The notes: generated by a model not told the origin, from the sequence alone. Positions 1 to 6,558 are shown, numbered from the stretch's first letter. The stretch is 14,237 nucleotides of DNA from Chloroflexota bacterium (GCA_027316975.1 DAHVFL010000054.1:1-14237), one strand, 5' to 3'. A program made the numbers and translations.

Positions 1-675
1 GCCGCCGCTCATGGCCGCAACTTCAACGGCCTCACTGATGGCGATACCCAGGCTGCCCATGTTTTCGGAGTCCTGCGCCAGGATGCCGCGCCCGGCATTG
101 GTCAGGTTGGTGGGGCTGGCATGGACGGTTGCGCCGTAGGCCTCCATCAGGTTGCGGCGATACGGTTTCTGTTGATAGCTGACCTTCACCATGAAGATTT
201 CGATTTCCATGTTGAAGAACGCGCCCGCCATCGCCAGCGCCGATCCCCATTGTCCCGCGCCCGTCTCGGTCGAAAGCTTCTTGATGCCCTCTTCTTTGTT
301 GTAGAAGGCCTGCGCAACCGCCGTGTTGGGTTTGTGGCTACCAACGGGGCTGACACCCTCGTACTTGTAATAGATACGCGCCGTTGTACCCAGCGCCTTC
401 TCCAGGCGGCGCGCGCGGTAAAGCGGACTGGGTCGCCACTGCCTGTAGACATCGCGAACCGGCTCCGGGATATCGATGTACCGTTCGGCGCTGACTTCCT
501 GCATAATCAAGGCCATGGGGAAGAGCGGCGCGAGATCAGCGGGCGTAACCGGTTGGTGGGTGCCAGGATGCAGAACCGGCGCGGGTGGATTGGGCATGTC
601 CGCCATGATGTTGTACCAGGCGCGGGGCATTTCATCTTCATCCAGAAGGAACTTTGTGTGAACGTTATCAGGCAT
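1..675 (-). CDS. trpB: TrpB2-type tryptophan synthase beta chain (3' part cut off)
   Basis: This is the first 225 residues of a PLP-dependent tryptophan synthase beta chain of the TrpB2 subclass, which makes tryptophan from indole and serine in the cytoplasm. The reading frame stays open from the ATG at 675 to the window edge. Visible motifs are PSPLYRARRLEKALGT (about residues 82-97), the PLP lysine K115 in GSHKPNTA, and the TETGAGQWG loop (136-144) with the catalytic Glu137. The long N-terminal extension before the substrate motif and the KVSYQQKPYRR segment (164-174) are typical of TrpB2, not of TrpB1. The family is usually 420-450 residues, so about half is present. The start is chosen because AGGAG lies 6-7 nt upstream. 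No trpA is seen nearby, which fits TrpB2 genes that stand alone and may salvage indole. The reaction is known for the family; the local role is inferred. Confidence 0.93.
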   Translation of the reverse strand, partial: MPDNVHTKFLLDEDEMPRAWYNIMADMPNPPAPVLHPGTHQPVTPADLAPLFPMALIMQEVSAERYIDIPEPVRDVYRQWRPSPLYRARRLEKALGTTARIYYKYEGVSPVGSHKPNTAVAQAFYNKEEGIKKLSTETGAGQWGSALAMAGAFFNMEIEIFMVKVSYQQKPYRRNLMEAYGATVHASPTNLTNAGRGILAQDSENMGSLGIAISEAVEVAAMSGG

Positions 676-693
676 GGGTAGCTCCTCTCTTTT

Positions 694-710
694 CTTGCTG
701 CCATAGCAAG
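694..710 (-). other. small hairpin just upstream of the trpB2 ribosome binding site
   Basis: On the minus strand, CTTGCT and AGCAAG form a 6-bp stem with a 5-nt loop, ending about 7 nt before the AGGAG ribosome binding site. It could affect trpB2 translation or mRNA stability. It has no U-tract, so it is not a terminator in this direction. Function is unknown. Confidence 0.3.
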
Positions 711-713
711 CAG

Positions 714-741
714 AAAAATAAAATCCGCTTTGCCAGCGGAT
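714..741 (-). terminator. intrinsic terminator between the epimerase gene and trpB2
   Basis: On the minus strand, ATCCGCT pairs with AGCGGAT (7 bp, loop GGCAA at 723-741) and is followed directly by TTTATTTTT. This is a standard rho-independent terminator. It lies about 90 nt after the epimerase stop codon and 40 nt before the trpB2 start, so it most simply ends the epimerase transcript. It would also sit inside the trpB2 leader if the promoter at 795-823 is used. Confidence 0.75.
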
Positions 742-794
742 GACGCACGAACGCGGAAATGAGCCAGCCTTCCTCGTATGAGGACTCTGCCTAC

Positions 795-823
795 ACTGTA
801 TGTCGTACTGTAGAGAAAGTCAA
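795..823 (-). promoter_or_regulatory. candidate sigma-70-type promoter for trpB2
   Basis: On the minus strand, TTGACT (818-823) is separated by 17 nt from TACAGT (795-800). This is a close match to a housekeeping promoter with ideal spacing, placed just after the epimerase stop codon and pointing at trpB2. It predicts a leader of about 110 nt that contains the terminator hairpin at 714-741. Confidence 0.5.
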
Positions 824-827
824 GTAT

Positions 828-1856
828 TTACGAGCGTAAAAATTCATCCTCAGCCGCGTAATCAAAATCCTTCTCGTCCACCTTCGCGGGGGGATGCGCT
901 CGTTCCCAGGCAACCGTGCGCCGGATGGCCTCGTCAATATCCACATGCTCGCTATAGCCCAGTTCACGGCGGATGCGGCTCGAATCGACCACGAGATGTT
1001 GTTCGGCGTTGATGCCCCATCGTAGAGGTTCTGGCAAACGTCCATGCGGGACGCGCACAATACGCCCCTGCCATCCGGCGGCTTCTGCTATTTTCTCCAC
1101 CCATTGGGCCATAGTGAAAGTAACCGGCTCACCTACGTTGTAAATACGGCCGGCGGCGCGCTCATCCGTGACGGCCAGCGCAATCGCAGCGGCCACGTTC
1201 TCTACATATCCATGTGTCCACTTCCACTCGGCCTCAAGCTCGTCCATCAGGATAGCCGGACGTTGATCGTCCATGCGTTTCAGGAAGGCAAACATGCGAT
1301 GCTGGTAATCGCCCGGCCCATAGACCATGGGCAGGCGCAGGACGGTACCGGGGAGATCAGGATCGCTCATGACGATACGTTCAACCAGTATCTTGTCATA
1401 ATCATCATGCCATTTTTGCGGGTCATCCTCTCTTCTCATTGTCACGCCCCGGTAGGGATAGAGATTTTCTCTTACAGGTGAATCTTCAGTGATGGCAAGT
1501 GGTTCAACTGGCCCGGACTCCCTGTGGTTGACCCGTCCGAAAGCACGGTAGACATCCTGGCTGCTAATAGAGACCACACGACGGGCCACACCCGTAAAGA
1601 CGCTCACGATGTCCCGTCCATCTTGCTCGACACCGGGGATCATGTCCAATACAATTTCGGGTTCGGTCTTGCGTAGAATGTCGGCAACACCGGCCAGAGG
1701 ATGACGATCCCCCAATAGTTCCTGCACCCTATCTGGCAGCAGGTGGGCGGTTATCCTGCTGCGATGAAATATCGTCACGTCATGACCTTGCGCGTCAAGA
1801 GATTGCACAACAAATGGCCCCATAAAGTTGGTGCCACCAATGATGAGAATGCGCAT
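828..1856 (-). CDS. NAD-dependent epimerase/dehydratase-like protein (extended SDR)
   Basis: A 342-residue Rossmann-fold protein of the extended short-chain dehydrogenase/reductase type, which usually acts on nucleotide sugars or related substrates in the cytoplasm. The N-terminus has the dinucleotide-binding pattern GGTNFMG (7-13) after a short hydrophobic strand. SSQDVY (98-103) lies where the family has its Ser/Thr segment, and RLPMVYGPGD (174-183) is a typical extended-SDR motif. The usual catalytic YxxxK is not intact: the segment reads DDYDKILVE (151-159), so the lysine K155 has Asp151 four residues before it and Tyr153 only two before it. It may be a binding protein or a divergent enzyme. 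The ATG at 1856 follows AAAGGAA at a good distance. No operon partner is clear; a terminator lies downstream. The exact substrate cannot be told. Confidence 0.85.
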   Translation of the reverse strand: MRILIIGGTNFMGPFVVQSLDAQGHDVTIFHRSRITAHLLPDRVQELLGDRHPLAGVADILRKTEPEIVLDMIPGVEQDGRDIVSVFTGVARRVVSISSQDVYRAFGRVNHRESGPVEPLAITEDSPVRENLYPYRGVTMRREDDPQKWHDDYDKILVERIVMSDPDLPGTVLRLPMVYGPGDYQHRMFAFLKRMDDQRPAILMDELEAEWKWTHGYVENVAAAIALAVTDERAAGRIYNVGEPVTFTMAQWVEKIAEAAGWQGRIVRVPHGRLPEPLRWGINAEQHLVVDSSRIRRELGYSEHVDIDEAIRRTVAWERAHPPAKVDEKDFDYAAEDEFLRS

Positions 1857-2121
1857 ACTGTCTTTTCCTTTCAGTCTGATTGCCCGGAGATGTTATAGAT
1901 AACGATACTTACTTTTGGTATAGCTTACAATGCAAAAAACATGCCGGAAGCATATATTTCTCCCGGTCTATGCTGAGAGCATATAATAACCGCGTGACAA
2001 CCGCTTTAATAATCCCATGAAAAGAAAAGCTAGTGAATATGAGCCGCGCCTGGGTATTTCGCGATGAGTTGCCCATATATTATTGATAGAGCTAAATCAT
2101 CAAATGAATCGGGCCAGGAAG
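1857..2121. other. AT-rich intergenic region between the epimerase gene and the tnpB element
   Basis: No convincing gene is seen here. It must hold the epimerase promoter on the minus strand; TTGTAA with TATCGT 17 nt later is a weak candidate. A small dyad TATGCT-GAG-AGCATA (1969-1983) overlaps an isolated TATAAT (1982-1987) without a good -35 box. The left boundary of the IS element probably lies near its right end; a TTGAT pentamer is present at 2083-2087. Confidence 0.4.
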
Positions 2122-2142
2122 CCCCGCGCATTTATGCCGGGG
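2122..2142 (+). repeat. left-end subterminal hairpin of the tnpB element
   Basis: CCCCG (2122-2126) pairs with CGGGG (2138-2142). An unpaired C2127 is followed by GCA/TGC with the loop TTTA. The same layout (C-rich stem, one bulged base on the 5' arm, short upper stem, TTNA loop) recurs at the right end, as expected for hairpins recognised by a Y1 transposase. Confidence 0.65.
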
Positions 2143-2181
2143 AGGAATAGCCCGCCGCCGCAGCGGTGCTACGCGTTCCAT

Positions 2182-2210
2182 TTGATACTACCTCTCAAAT
2201 GTGCTATACT
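2182..2210 (+). promoter_or_regulatory. tnpB promoter, apparently leaderless
   Basis: TTGATA (2182-2187), 17 nt, then TATACT (2205-2210). The tnpB ATG follows after 6 nt (2217), which is where transcription should start. No Shine-Dalgarno sequence precedes the ATG, so a leaderless mRNA is predicted. Confidence 0.65.
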
Positions 2211-2216
2211 CAAACC

Positions 2217-3320
2217 ATGAAACAAACGATGCTTTTGAAACTCGCTCCTACACCTGAACAGGCACAAGCGTTGCTTGAGACGGTACATGCTTTTAATGCC
2301 GCGTGTGACTACGTGGCTTCCCAGGCATTTGAAGCTGGGGTTGCCAACAAGTTTGAATTGCAGAAGATGACATATGGTGAGTTGCGTACCACCTATCATC
2401 TGCCTGCGCAGTTGGCTATCCGGTGCATCAGCAAGGCGAGTGATGTTTACAAGCGCGATAAGAGCATTCAACCTACGTTCAGGCCAGAGGGGGCAATGGT
2501 CTACGACGAACGGGTGATGTCCTTTAAGGGACTTACCACTGTTTCCCTCTTGACGCTGCAAGGGCGGGTCCTTGTTCCCTTCCGCATGGGCGGCTACCAG
2601 GAGTCCAGATTTGAGAGCATCAAGGGGCAAGCTGATTTGCTCTATCGCGAGGGCATCTTCTCTCTGGCAGTGACGCTGGAAGTTCCTACGCCTGAACCGC
2701 AAGAGACGACTGATACGCTGGGCGTTGATCTGGGCATCATCAATCTGGCGACTGACAGCAGAGGAGAGTCGTTTAGCGGAGAAGCCGTCGAAAAGAACCG
2801 CATACGGCATCATGTCCTGCGTCAACGGCTTCAGAAGCACGGCACGAAATCCGCGAAGAGACATCTCAAGAATCTTTCTGGCAAAGAAGCCAGGTTCAAA
2901 CGTAATACCAATCATGTCATCTCTAAATGCATTGTGCAAAAGGCCAAAGCCAACGGACAAGCGATTGCAATTGAAGAGTTAAGGCACATTCGGCAAAGAA
3001 CCGAACGCACGGTTAGACACTCTCAGCGTGCAAGGCATAGCTCCTGGACTTTTGGACAACTCCGTTTCTTCCTTTCCTACAAGGCTGCCCTTGCTGGTGT
3101 TCCATTGCATACTGTAGACCCGCGCAACACGTCCAGAACGTGCCATATATGCGGCTACTGTGCCAGAGAGAACCATAAGAGTCAAGCCTCCTTTGTATGT
3201 TGCTCGTGCGGCTATGCCGGTAACGCTGATCTGAATGCCGCTCTCAATATCTCAAGGGCTGTCGTCATGCAGCCTATTGTGGCATCTGAGAACCGATGGA
3301 ACAATCATCGGTTCGGTTAA
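2217..3320 (+). CDS. tnpB: TnpB, RNA-guided nuclease of an IS200/IS605-type element
   Basis: A 367-residue TnpB protein, the ancestor-type nuclease of Cas12, known in characterised members to use an omega RNA from the element's right end to cut DNA. The catalytic RuvC triad is complete: D171 in GVDLGI, E253 in AIEEL, and D338 in NADLNAALNI. A C-terminal zinc finger has CHIC (309-312) and CCSC with the CxxC pair C328/C331. The N-terminus MKQTMLLKLAPTPEQ is the usual TnpB start. A GTG at 2166 would add 17 residues, but the start at 2217 matches the family and the promoter. The length is near the family norm of about 400, and I see no frameshift, so the protein may be active. No tnpA lies nearby. 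A long open frame on the opposite strand is a shadow. Confidence 0.92.
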   Translation: MKQTMLLKLAPTPEQAQALLETVHAFNAACDYVASQAFEAGVANKFELQKMTYGELRTTYHLPAQLAIRCISKASDVYKRDKSIQPTFRPEGAMVYDERVMSFKGLTTVSLLTLQGRVLVPFRMGGYQESRFESIKGQADLLYREGIFSLAVTLEVPTPEPQETTDTLGVDLGIINLATDSRGESFSGEAVEKNRIRHHVLRQRLQKHGTKSAKRHLKNLSGKEARFKRNTNHVISKCIVQKAKANGQAIAIEELRHIRQRTERTVRHSQRARHSSWTFGQLRFFLSYKAALAGVPLHTVDPRNTSRTCHICGYCARENHKSQASFVCCSCGYAGNADLNAALNISRAVVMQPIVASENRWNNHRFG

Positions 3321-3370
3321 GGGTGACTGCAAGCCCCCGACATTCATGCGGGGGTTCATGACTCTACAAT
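3190..3370 (+). ncRNA. predicted omega RNA at the 3' end of tnpB (extent inferred)
   Basis: In studied IS200/IS605 elements the guide RNA covers the end of tnpB and runs to the right end, with the guide taken from flanking DNA. The GC-rich hairpin at 3332-3356, 12 nt after the stop codon, fits the terminal stem of such an RNA. The 5' end given here is arbitrary. The guide would be read from the bases just after about 3364, that is, the region upstream of the kinase gene. Confidence 0.4.
3332..3356 (+). repeat. right-end subterminal hairpin of the tnpB element
   Basis: CCCCCG (3334-3339) pairs with CGGGGG (3349-3354), extended by G-T and A-T pairs. A bulged A3340 is followed by a short upper stem with the loop TTCA. 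The structure parallels the left-end hairpin and begins 12 nt after the tnpB stop codon. TTCATGACTC follows. Confidence 0.65.
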
Positions 3371-3425
3371 GTGGACAGGCAAAAATTGCCACACCATCTA
3401 GATTGTTCGTGATGAAGGAATGGTT

Positions 3426-5369
3426 ATGCCTCGTTGCCAGAACCCTCGTTGCCGCGCCGATTACCCGCCAGGGACGTTCAAGTGTAGCAATCCGTTTTGC
3501 CAGTGCTTGCTGCCTGAAGCATTGATTGCCGGTCGCTACCGCATTGAAACGTTAATCGGCCTGGGAGGTATGGGAGCAGTCTATCGCGTCAGCGATACCT
3601 TCGACCTCCAACAAGTGGCGCTCAAGGTTATTTCAATGAACAACACGAATGTTGACGAGGCGACGGCGGTTGAGCGTTTCCGGCGTGAAGCGCGTTACGC
3701 TCACCAGCTTCAACATAAAAACATCGTGCCTGTGCTGAATTTCGGCCAGGATGGTCCCTTGCTCTACCTGGTGATGCCGCTGATTACAGGAGGCACGTTG
3801 AAGGGCCTGTTGAAAGCGGAGCAGCCCTTGCCGCTGGACATGACACGGCGTTACATCTATGAACTGGCGGACGCCATTGATAGCATTCACAATCATCAGC
3901 AGCGCATCATTCACCGCGATATCAAGCCGTCCAATTTGCTCATCAATCAGAGCGATGGGCGGCTGATGATCACTGATTTTGGCATTGCGCGCGCCATGCA
4001 AAAAGAACGCCCACTGACACAGGGCGGTTTTTCACTGGGAACCGAACATTACACCGCCCCCGAACAGGGGTTGGGCCATCCCGAACCCGCGAGTGATATC
4101 TACTCGATGGGAGTGGTCGCCTACCAGATGCTGACGGGCTTACTGCCATTTCAGGCGATCGTGCGCAGCAATACCGCCACGCTGCCCGCGCCCAGCGAGC
4201 TTAACCCGCACCTCAATGCTGCCGTGGATGCCGCCGTGATGCGGGCAACGGAAAACGAGCCGGCCAAACGATTCAGTAGCGCGCGAGCATTTGCCGATGC
4301 CATCAATAGCGCGCTCAATTTCTCGACCCATACTGATATGCCGGAAGTGACAGTGATCCCGGATAGCGCTAATATCATCATACGTACCATCATCCCGGAA
4401 AATCCTTGCAGCGCGTGCGGGCAAGAAAATCGCGGCAACTCGCGTTTCTGTCGCCGCTGCGGGCATCGCCTGGATGATACCTCGCCCCTGGTGACAGAAG
4501 TCTGCTCGGTGGGGTATGTCAGCGATACGGGACGCCGCTATGTAGCCGAAGATAACGAGGATATGCTGCTCATCGCGCAGGGATTATGCTCCAATCTCGC
4601 GCCACCCCCGCGCCCGTTCGGATTGTTTGCCGTGGCCGACGGACTGCGGGGGCCGCAGGGCAAGTCAGCAGGCGGACACGAGGCCAGCCGCCTGGGGGTA
4701 GAAACTATCGCTGATGTGCTGCTGCCTCTGCTCGCCACGCCTCTTCCATCTTCCTCAACATGGTCTCCCGGACCAAGCTCGGCCAGTGGATACGGTATGA
4801 CGTTCGCCGGCACCATATCGACCACACCGGACGATATACTGGAACAGTGGCTGCGCGAAGCCACGCGCCGCGCCAACAAGGTGATTTATCACTGCAACGC
4901 CGACTATGATACCAACATGGCGAGTACTCTGACCATTGCCATTGTCCACAAACGCCGTCTCTATGTCGCCAGCATTGGGGACAGCCGCGCCTATCACTAC
5001 AGTCCGGGCAAGGGACTGAAGCGCATTACCACCGATCATACGCTTGGGACAGGACAGGTAAACGCTCACCACTTCAAACCGGAAGAGATTTATACCAGTC
5101 CAAAGGGCAAGAAGCTCTATCGCTATCTCGGACAGGCGAACCTGACGCAAATCGATTGTTTCCAATTTGCAGTCGCGGCAAACGATATACTGTTGCTTTG
5201 CACCGATGGTCTGTGGCAAATGCTGCCAGATGAACGCCTGGAAACATTGCTTTCAGAAGGCATTACAGAGGAGAACGACGCCCAGAAACTGGCTCGCTCT
5301 CTTGTAGACGAGGCGAATCTGGCAGGCGGTGAAGGCAACGTCAGCGCCATTGTGATCGGCATTATGTAA
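3426..5369 (+). CDS. Ser/Thr protein kinase fused to a PP2C-type phosphatase domain, with two zinc ribbons
   Basis: A 647-residue cytoplasmic signalling protein with no membrane segment. Order: a Cys-rich ribbon (C4, C9, C20, C25, C27); a Hanks-type kinase (about 37-298) with GLGGMG (45-50), K67 in VALK, HRD (163-165), DFG (184-186) and APE (211-213); a second zinc ribbon CSAC/CRRC (328-345); and a PP2C/PPM domain (about 362-647). The PPM part has NED (377-379), VADG (403-406), GDSRAY (518-523), TTDHTL (535-540) and CTDG (592-595). The last PPM motif, normally GGxDN, reads GGEGN (634-638), so a metal-binding Asp is Gly637. The DGMGG motif is also altered to DGLRG. The kinase looks active; the phosphatase may be weak or act as a sensor. 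The start at 3426 is chosen because AAGGAA lies 5 nt upstream; the ATG at 3420 overlaps that site. Confidence 0.93.
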   Translation: MPRCQNPRCRADYPPGTFKCSNPFCQCLLPEALIAGRYRIETLIGLGGMGAVYRVSDTFDLQQVALKVISMNNTNVDEATAVERFRREARYAHQLQHKNIVPVLNFGQDGPLLYLVMPLITGGTLKGLLKAEQPLPLDMTRRYIYELADAIDSIHNHQQRIIHRDIKPSNLLINQSDGRLMITDFGIARAMQKERPLTQGGFSLGTEHYTAPEQGLGHPEPASDIYSMGVVAYQMLTGLLPFQAIVRSNTATLPAPSELNPHLNAAVDAAVMRATENEPAKRFSSARAFADAINSALNFSTHTDMPEVTVIPDSANIIIRTIIPENPCSACGQENRGNSRFCRRCGHRLDDTSPLVTEVCSVGYVSDTGRRYVAEDNEDMLLIAQGLCSNLAPPPRPFGLFAVADGLRGPQGKSAGGHEASRLGVETIADVLLPLLATPLPSSSTWSPGPSSASGYGMTFAGTISTTPDDILEQWLREATRRANKVIYHCNADYDTNMASTLTIAIVHKRRLYVASIGDSRAYHYSPGKGLKRITTDHTLGTGQVNAHHFKPEEIYTSPKGKKLYRYLGQANLTQIDCFQFAVAANDILLLCTDGLWQMLPDERLETLLSEGITEENDAQKLARSLVDEANLAGGEGNVSAIVIGIM

Positions 5370-5394
5370 GCATCCTTTACCATAGAGGCAATAC

Positions 5395-5868
5395 ATGCTA
5401 TGCTCCAGGAAATGGCGAAAGCAGCGTTTATGCACTAAGGCTATCAAAATAGGCAGTTCGTCCGCCTCGCAAGTCTTCAGCAGTTCTACGCTCGCCATCA
5501 CTGCTGTGCGAGTATTTGACAATACAAACAACTTTTTACTGGCAACGACCTCAAATTCCAACATGGGGGTGAGCGGTGATCGCAGCAAAGACGGCCTGTA
5601 CAAAATCGCGACAAACGGCTCGAACAACGCCATTCCCCTGGTGGCGGCGGGCAACGAACTGATTCCTGTCTTAAATTCCAACTCGCAATACTACTGGTCC
5701 AACGTCTCGCGCGATCGTAGCCTGTACGCGCTGGAAGAGTACGGTTCACAGGGCACTAATGCCAGCTACTCCATTCTCTATGGTTCGATGAACGGGGGCG
5801 CATCCAACACCATCGCCTCCATCAACGACGGAACCGAGTTAGCGGTTACCGGCTGGACGACGATGTGA
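5395..5868 (+). CDS. short beta-propeller-like protein, probably a gene remnant
   Basis: A 157-residue open frame starts 25 bp after the kinase stop codon, with AGAGG 6 nt before its ATG, so it may be in the same transcript. I do not recognise a family with certainty. Segments such as KDGLYKIATNGSNN and SRDRSLYALEE look like blades of a TolB/WD40-like propeller, but only about two blades are present where a working propeller needs four or more. The first 20 or so residues are basic and unlike the rest, there is no signal peptide, and the end is abrupt. A second ATG at 5400 in another frame gives only 12 codons. The likeliest reading is a truncated remnant of a larger propeller protein; a small lineage-specific protein is also possible. 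Confidence 0.5.
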   Translation: MLCSRKWRKQRLCTKAIKIGSSSASQVFSSSTLAITAVRVFDNTNNFLLATTSNSNMGVSGDRSKDGLYKIATNGSNNAIPLVAAGNELIPVLNSNSQYYWSNVSRDRSLYALEEYGSQGTNASYSILYGSMNGGASNTIASINDGTELAVTGWTTM

Positions 5869-5911
5869 TGGCATAAGACTATTACATAAAGTAATTGCGG
5901 GTAGTTGGTCC

Positions 5912-6226
5912 TTATAAGGCAGGGCGATTACGATCCTGGCGTAACCGTTCAAGTACCCATGTCCGTATAAGGGTAGCCTTTTTCATGCCGCGTTCGCGCG
6001 CAATCGCCTCTAGCTCATGGTCTGTCTCCGGGTCAAACCGAACCTGCACGTTCGCAGTGAAGCCGCGTGTCGCGCTCACTTTCACTGATTTTGTTTCATG
6101 GGTAAAATCGGCAATGCTATGCGTATCCCAAAAATGCGCTTCTTCCTCATAACTGTTGAAAGCCGGAATAGTGCCGTGTGCTTGCGTCGGATATTCCGGT
6201 CCATTATATTGTAATTCGTCACTCAT
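5912..6226 (-). CDS. CopG/RHH-type antitoxin (BrnA-like) of a type II toxin-antitoxin pair
   Basis: A 104-residue protein. The N-terminal half has IPAFNSYEEEAHFWDTHS (20-37), the hallmark of the CopG_antitoxin family found next to BrnT toxins. The C-terminal half, VQVRFDPETDHELEAIARERG then KKATLIRTWVLERLR, is a ribbon-helix-helix DNA-binding domain. It should neutralise the toxin encoded just upstream and repress the shared promoter. Its ATG lies inside the toxin's last codons (8-nt overlap ATGAGTGA), which implies translational coupling. The palindrome in the toxin promoter is its probable binding site. Family is confident; the autoregulation is inferred. Confidence 0.85.
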   Translation of the reverse strand: MSDELQYNGPEYPTQAHGTIPAFNSYEEEAHFWDTHSIADFTHETKSVKVSATRGFTANVQVRFDPETDHELEAIARERGMKKATLIRTWVLERLRQDRNRPAL

Positions 6227-6524
6227 GTTTATATGCTTCCTTCCATTGTCGATACTCGAGACGTTCTTTCTTATCTGCTGGCCTGGCGCTTACCGGGTAG
6301 AATTTTCCTGCTCCTTTAGGCGCAAGTATAAGCACCAGGAGCCGTTTATCTGCTTTTGGTCCGGTGACAAAGAAGCGTCCTCCATAAGTTTGTTGTGCCT
6401 TTAATAGTTCAGCCGAGCCGTATGCTACCTCCTCAACATCAGCTCTTGTCAACTGGTGACGCTCCCAAATATGTGCCTCGTTAAAACCATCCCAAATCAA
6501 CTCTAAAATACGGATTTCATTCAT
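6219..6524 (-). CDS. BrnT-like toxin of a type II toxin-antitoxin pair
   Basis: A 101-residue protein of the BrnT family, ribonuclease toxins with a RelE-like fold. Matching features are the N-terminal EWDxxN-like segment LIWDGFNEAHIWERHQLTRADVEE (split here around residues 9-32), the central strand RFFVTGPKADKRLLVLILAP, and the C-terminal SARPADKKERLEYRQW (about 79-94), which corresponds to the conserved ISARxAxxxERxxY of the family. It is the first gene of the pair, toxin before antitoxin, as is usual for brnTA. There is no Shine-Dalgarno sequence; the ATG lies 6 nt after the -10 box, so the mRNA is probably leaderless. Confidence 0.85.
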   Translation of the reverse strand: MNEIRILELIWDGFNEAHIWERHQLTRADVEEVAYGSAELLKAQQTYGGRFFVTGPKADKRLLVLILAPKGAGKFYPVSARPADKKERLEYRQWKEAYKHE

Positions 6525-6530
6525 GGCTCT

Positions 6531-6558
6531 ATTGTACTGAAAATCAGTACAATGTCAA
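6531..6558 (-). promoter_or_regulatory. toxin-antitoxin promoter with embedded operator palindrome
   Basis: On the minus strand TTGACA (6553-6558) is 16 nt from TACAAT (6531-6536). A perfect inverted repeat, ATTGTACTGA and TCAGTACAAT separated by 3 nt (6531-6553), fills the spacer and the -10 box. A bound RHH antitoxin would block RNA polymerase. The toxin ATG is 6 nt downstream of the -10 box. Confidence 0.8.

Larger units (their letters stand above)
2088..3370 (+). mobile_element. IS200/IS605-type element carrying only tnpB (ends approximate)
   Basis: A single tnpB gene lies between two related imperfect hairpins, the left at 2122-2142 and the right at 3332-3356. Subterminal hairpins instead of terminal inverted repeats are the mark of the IS200/IS605 superfamily. 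No tyrosine (Y1) transposase gene tnpA is present, so movement would need a TnpA in trans. Exact ends are not certain: TTGAT at 2083-2087 is a possible left flank, by analogy with the ISDra2 target, and the right end should lie a few bases after TTCATGACTC (3355-3364). The left end is about 230 bp from the epimerase start and the right end only about 60 bp from the kinase start. Confidence 0.7.

Noticed and set aside
121..681. 186-codon open frame on the plus strand
   Set aside because: It lies opposite trpB2, which has clear family motifs; the translation resembles no protein and is Arg/His-rich as expected of an antisense frame.
676..800. T-box or classic trp leader peptide before trpB2
   Set aside because: No T-box core motif, no tandem Trp codons and no start codon with a ribosome binding site in the leader frame.
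1969..1987. TATAAT and TATGCT-GAG-AGCATA dyad as a promoter/operator
   Set aside because: No -35 box at a proper distance and no gene start close downstream.
2169..2960. 263-codon open frame on the minus strand
   Set aside because: It is antisense to tnpB, whose RuvC motifs are unmistakable; no ribosome binding site or family signal.
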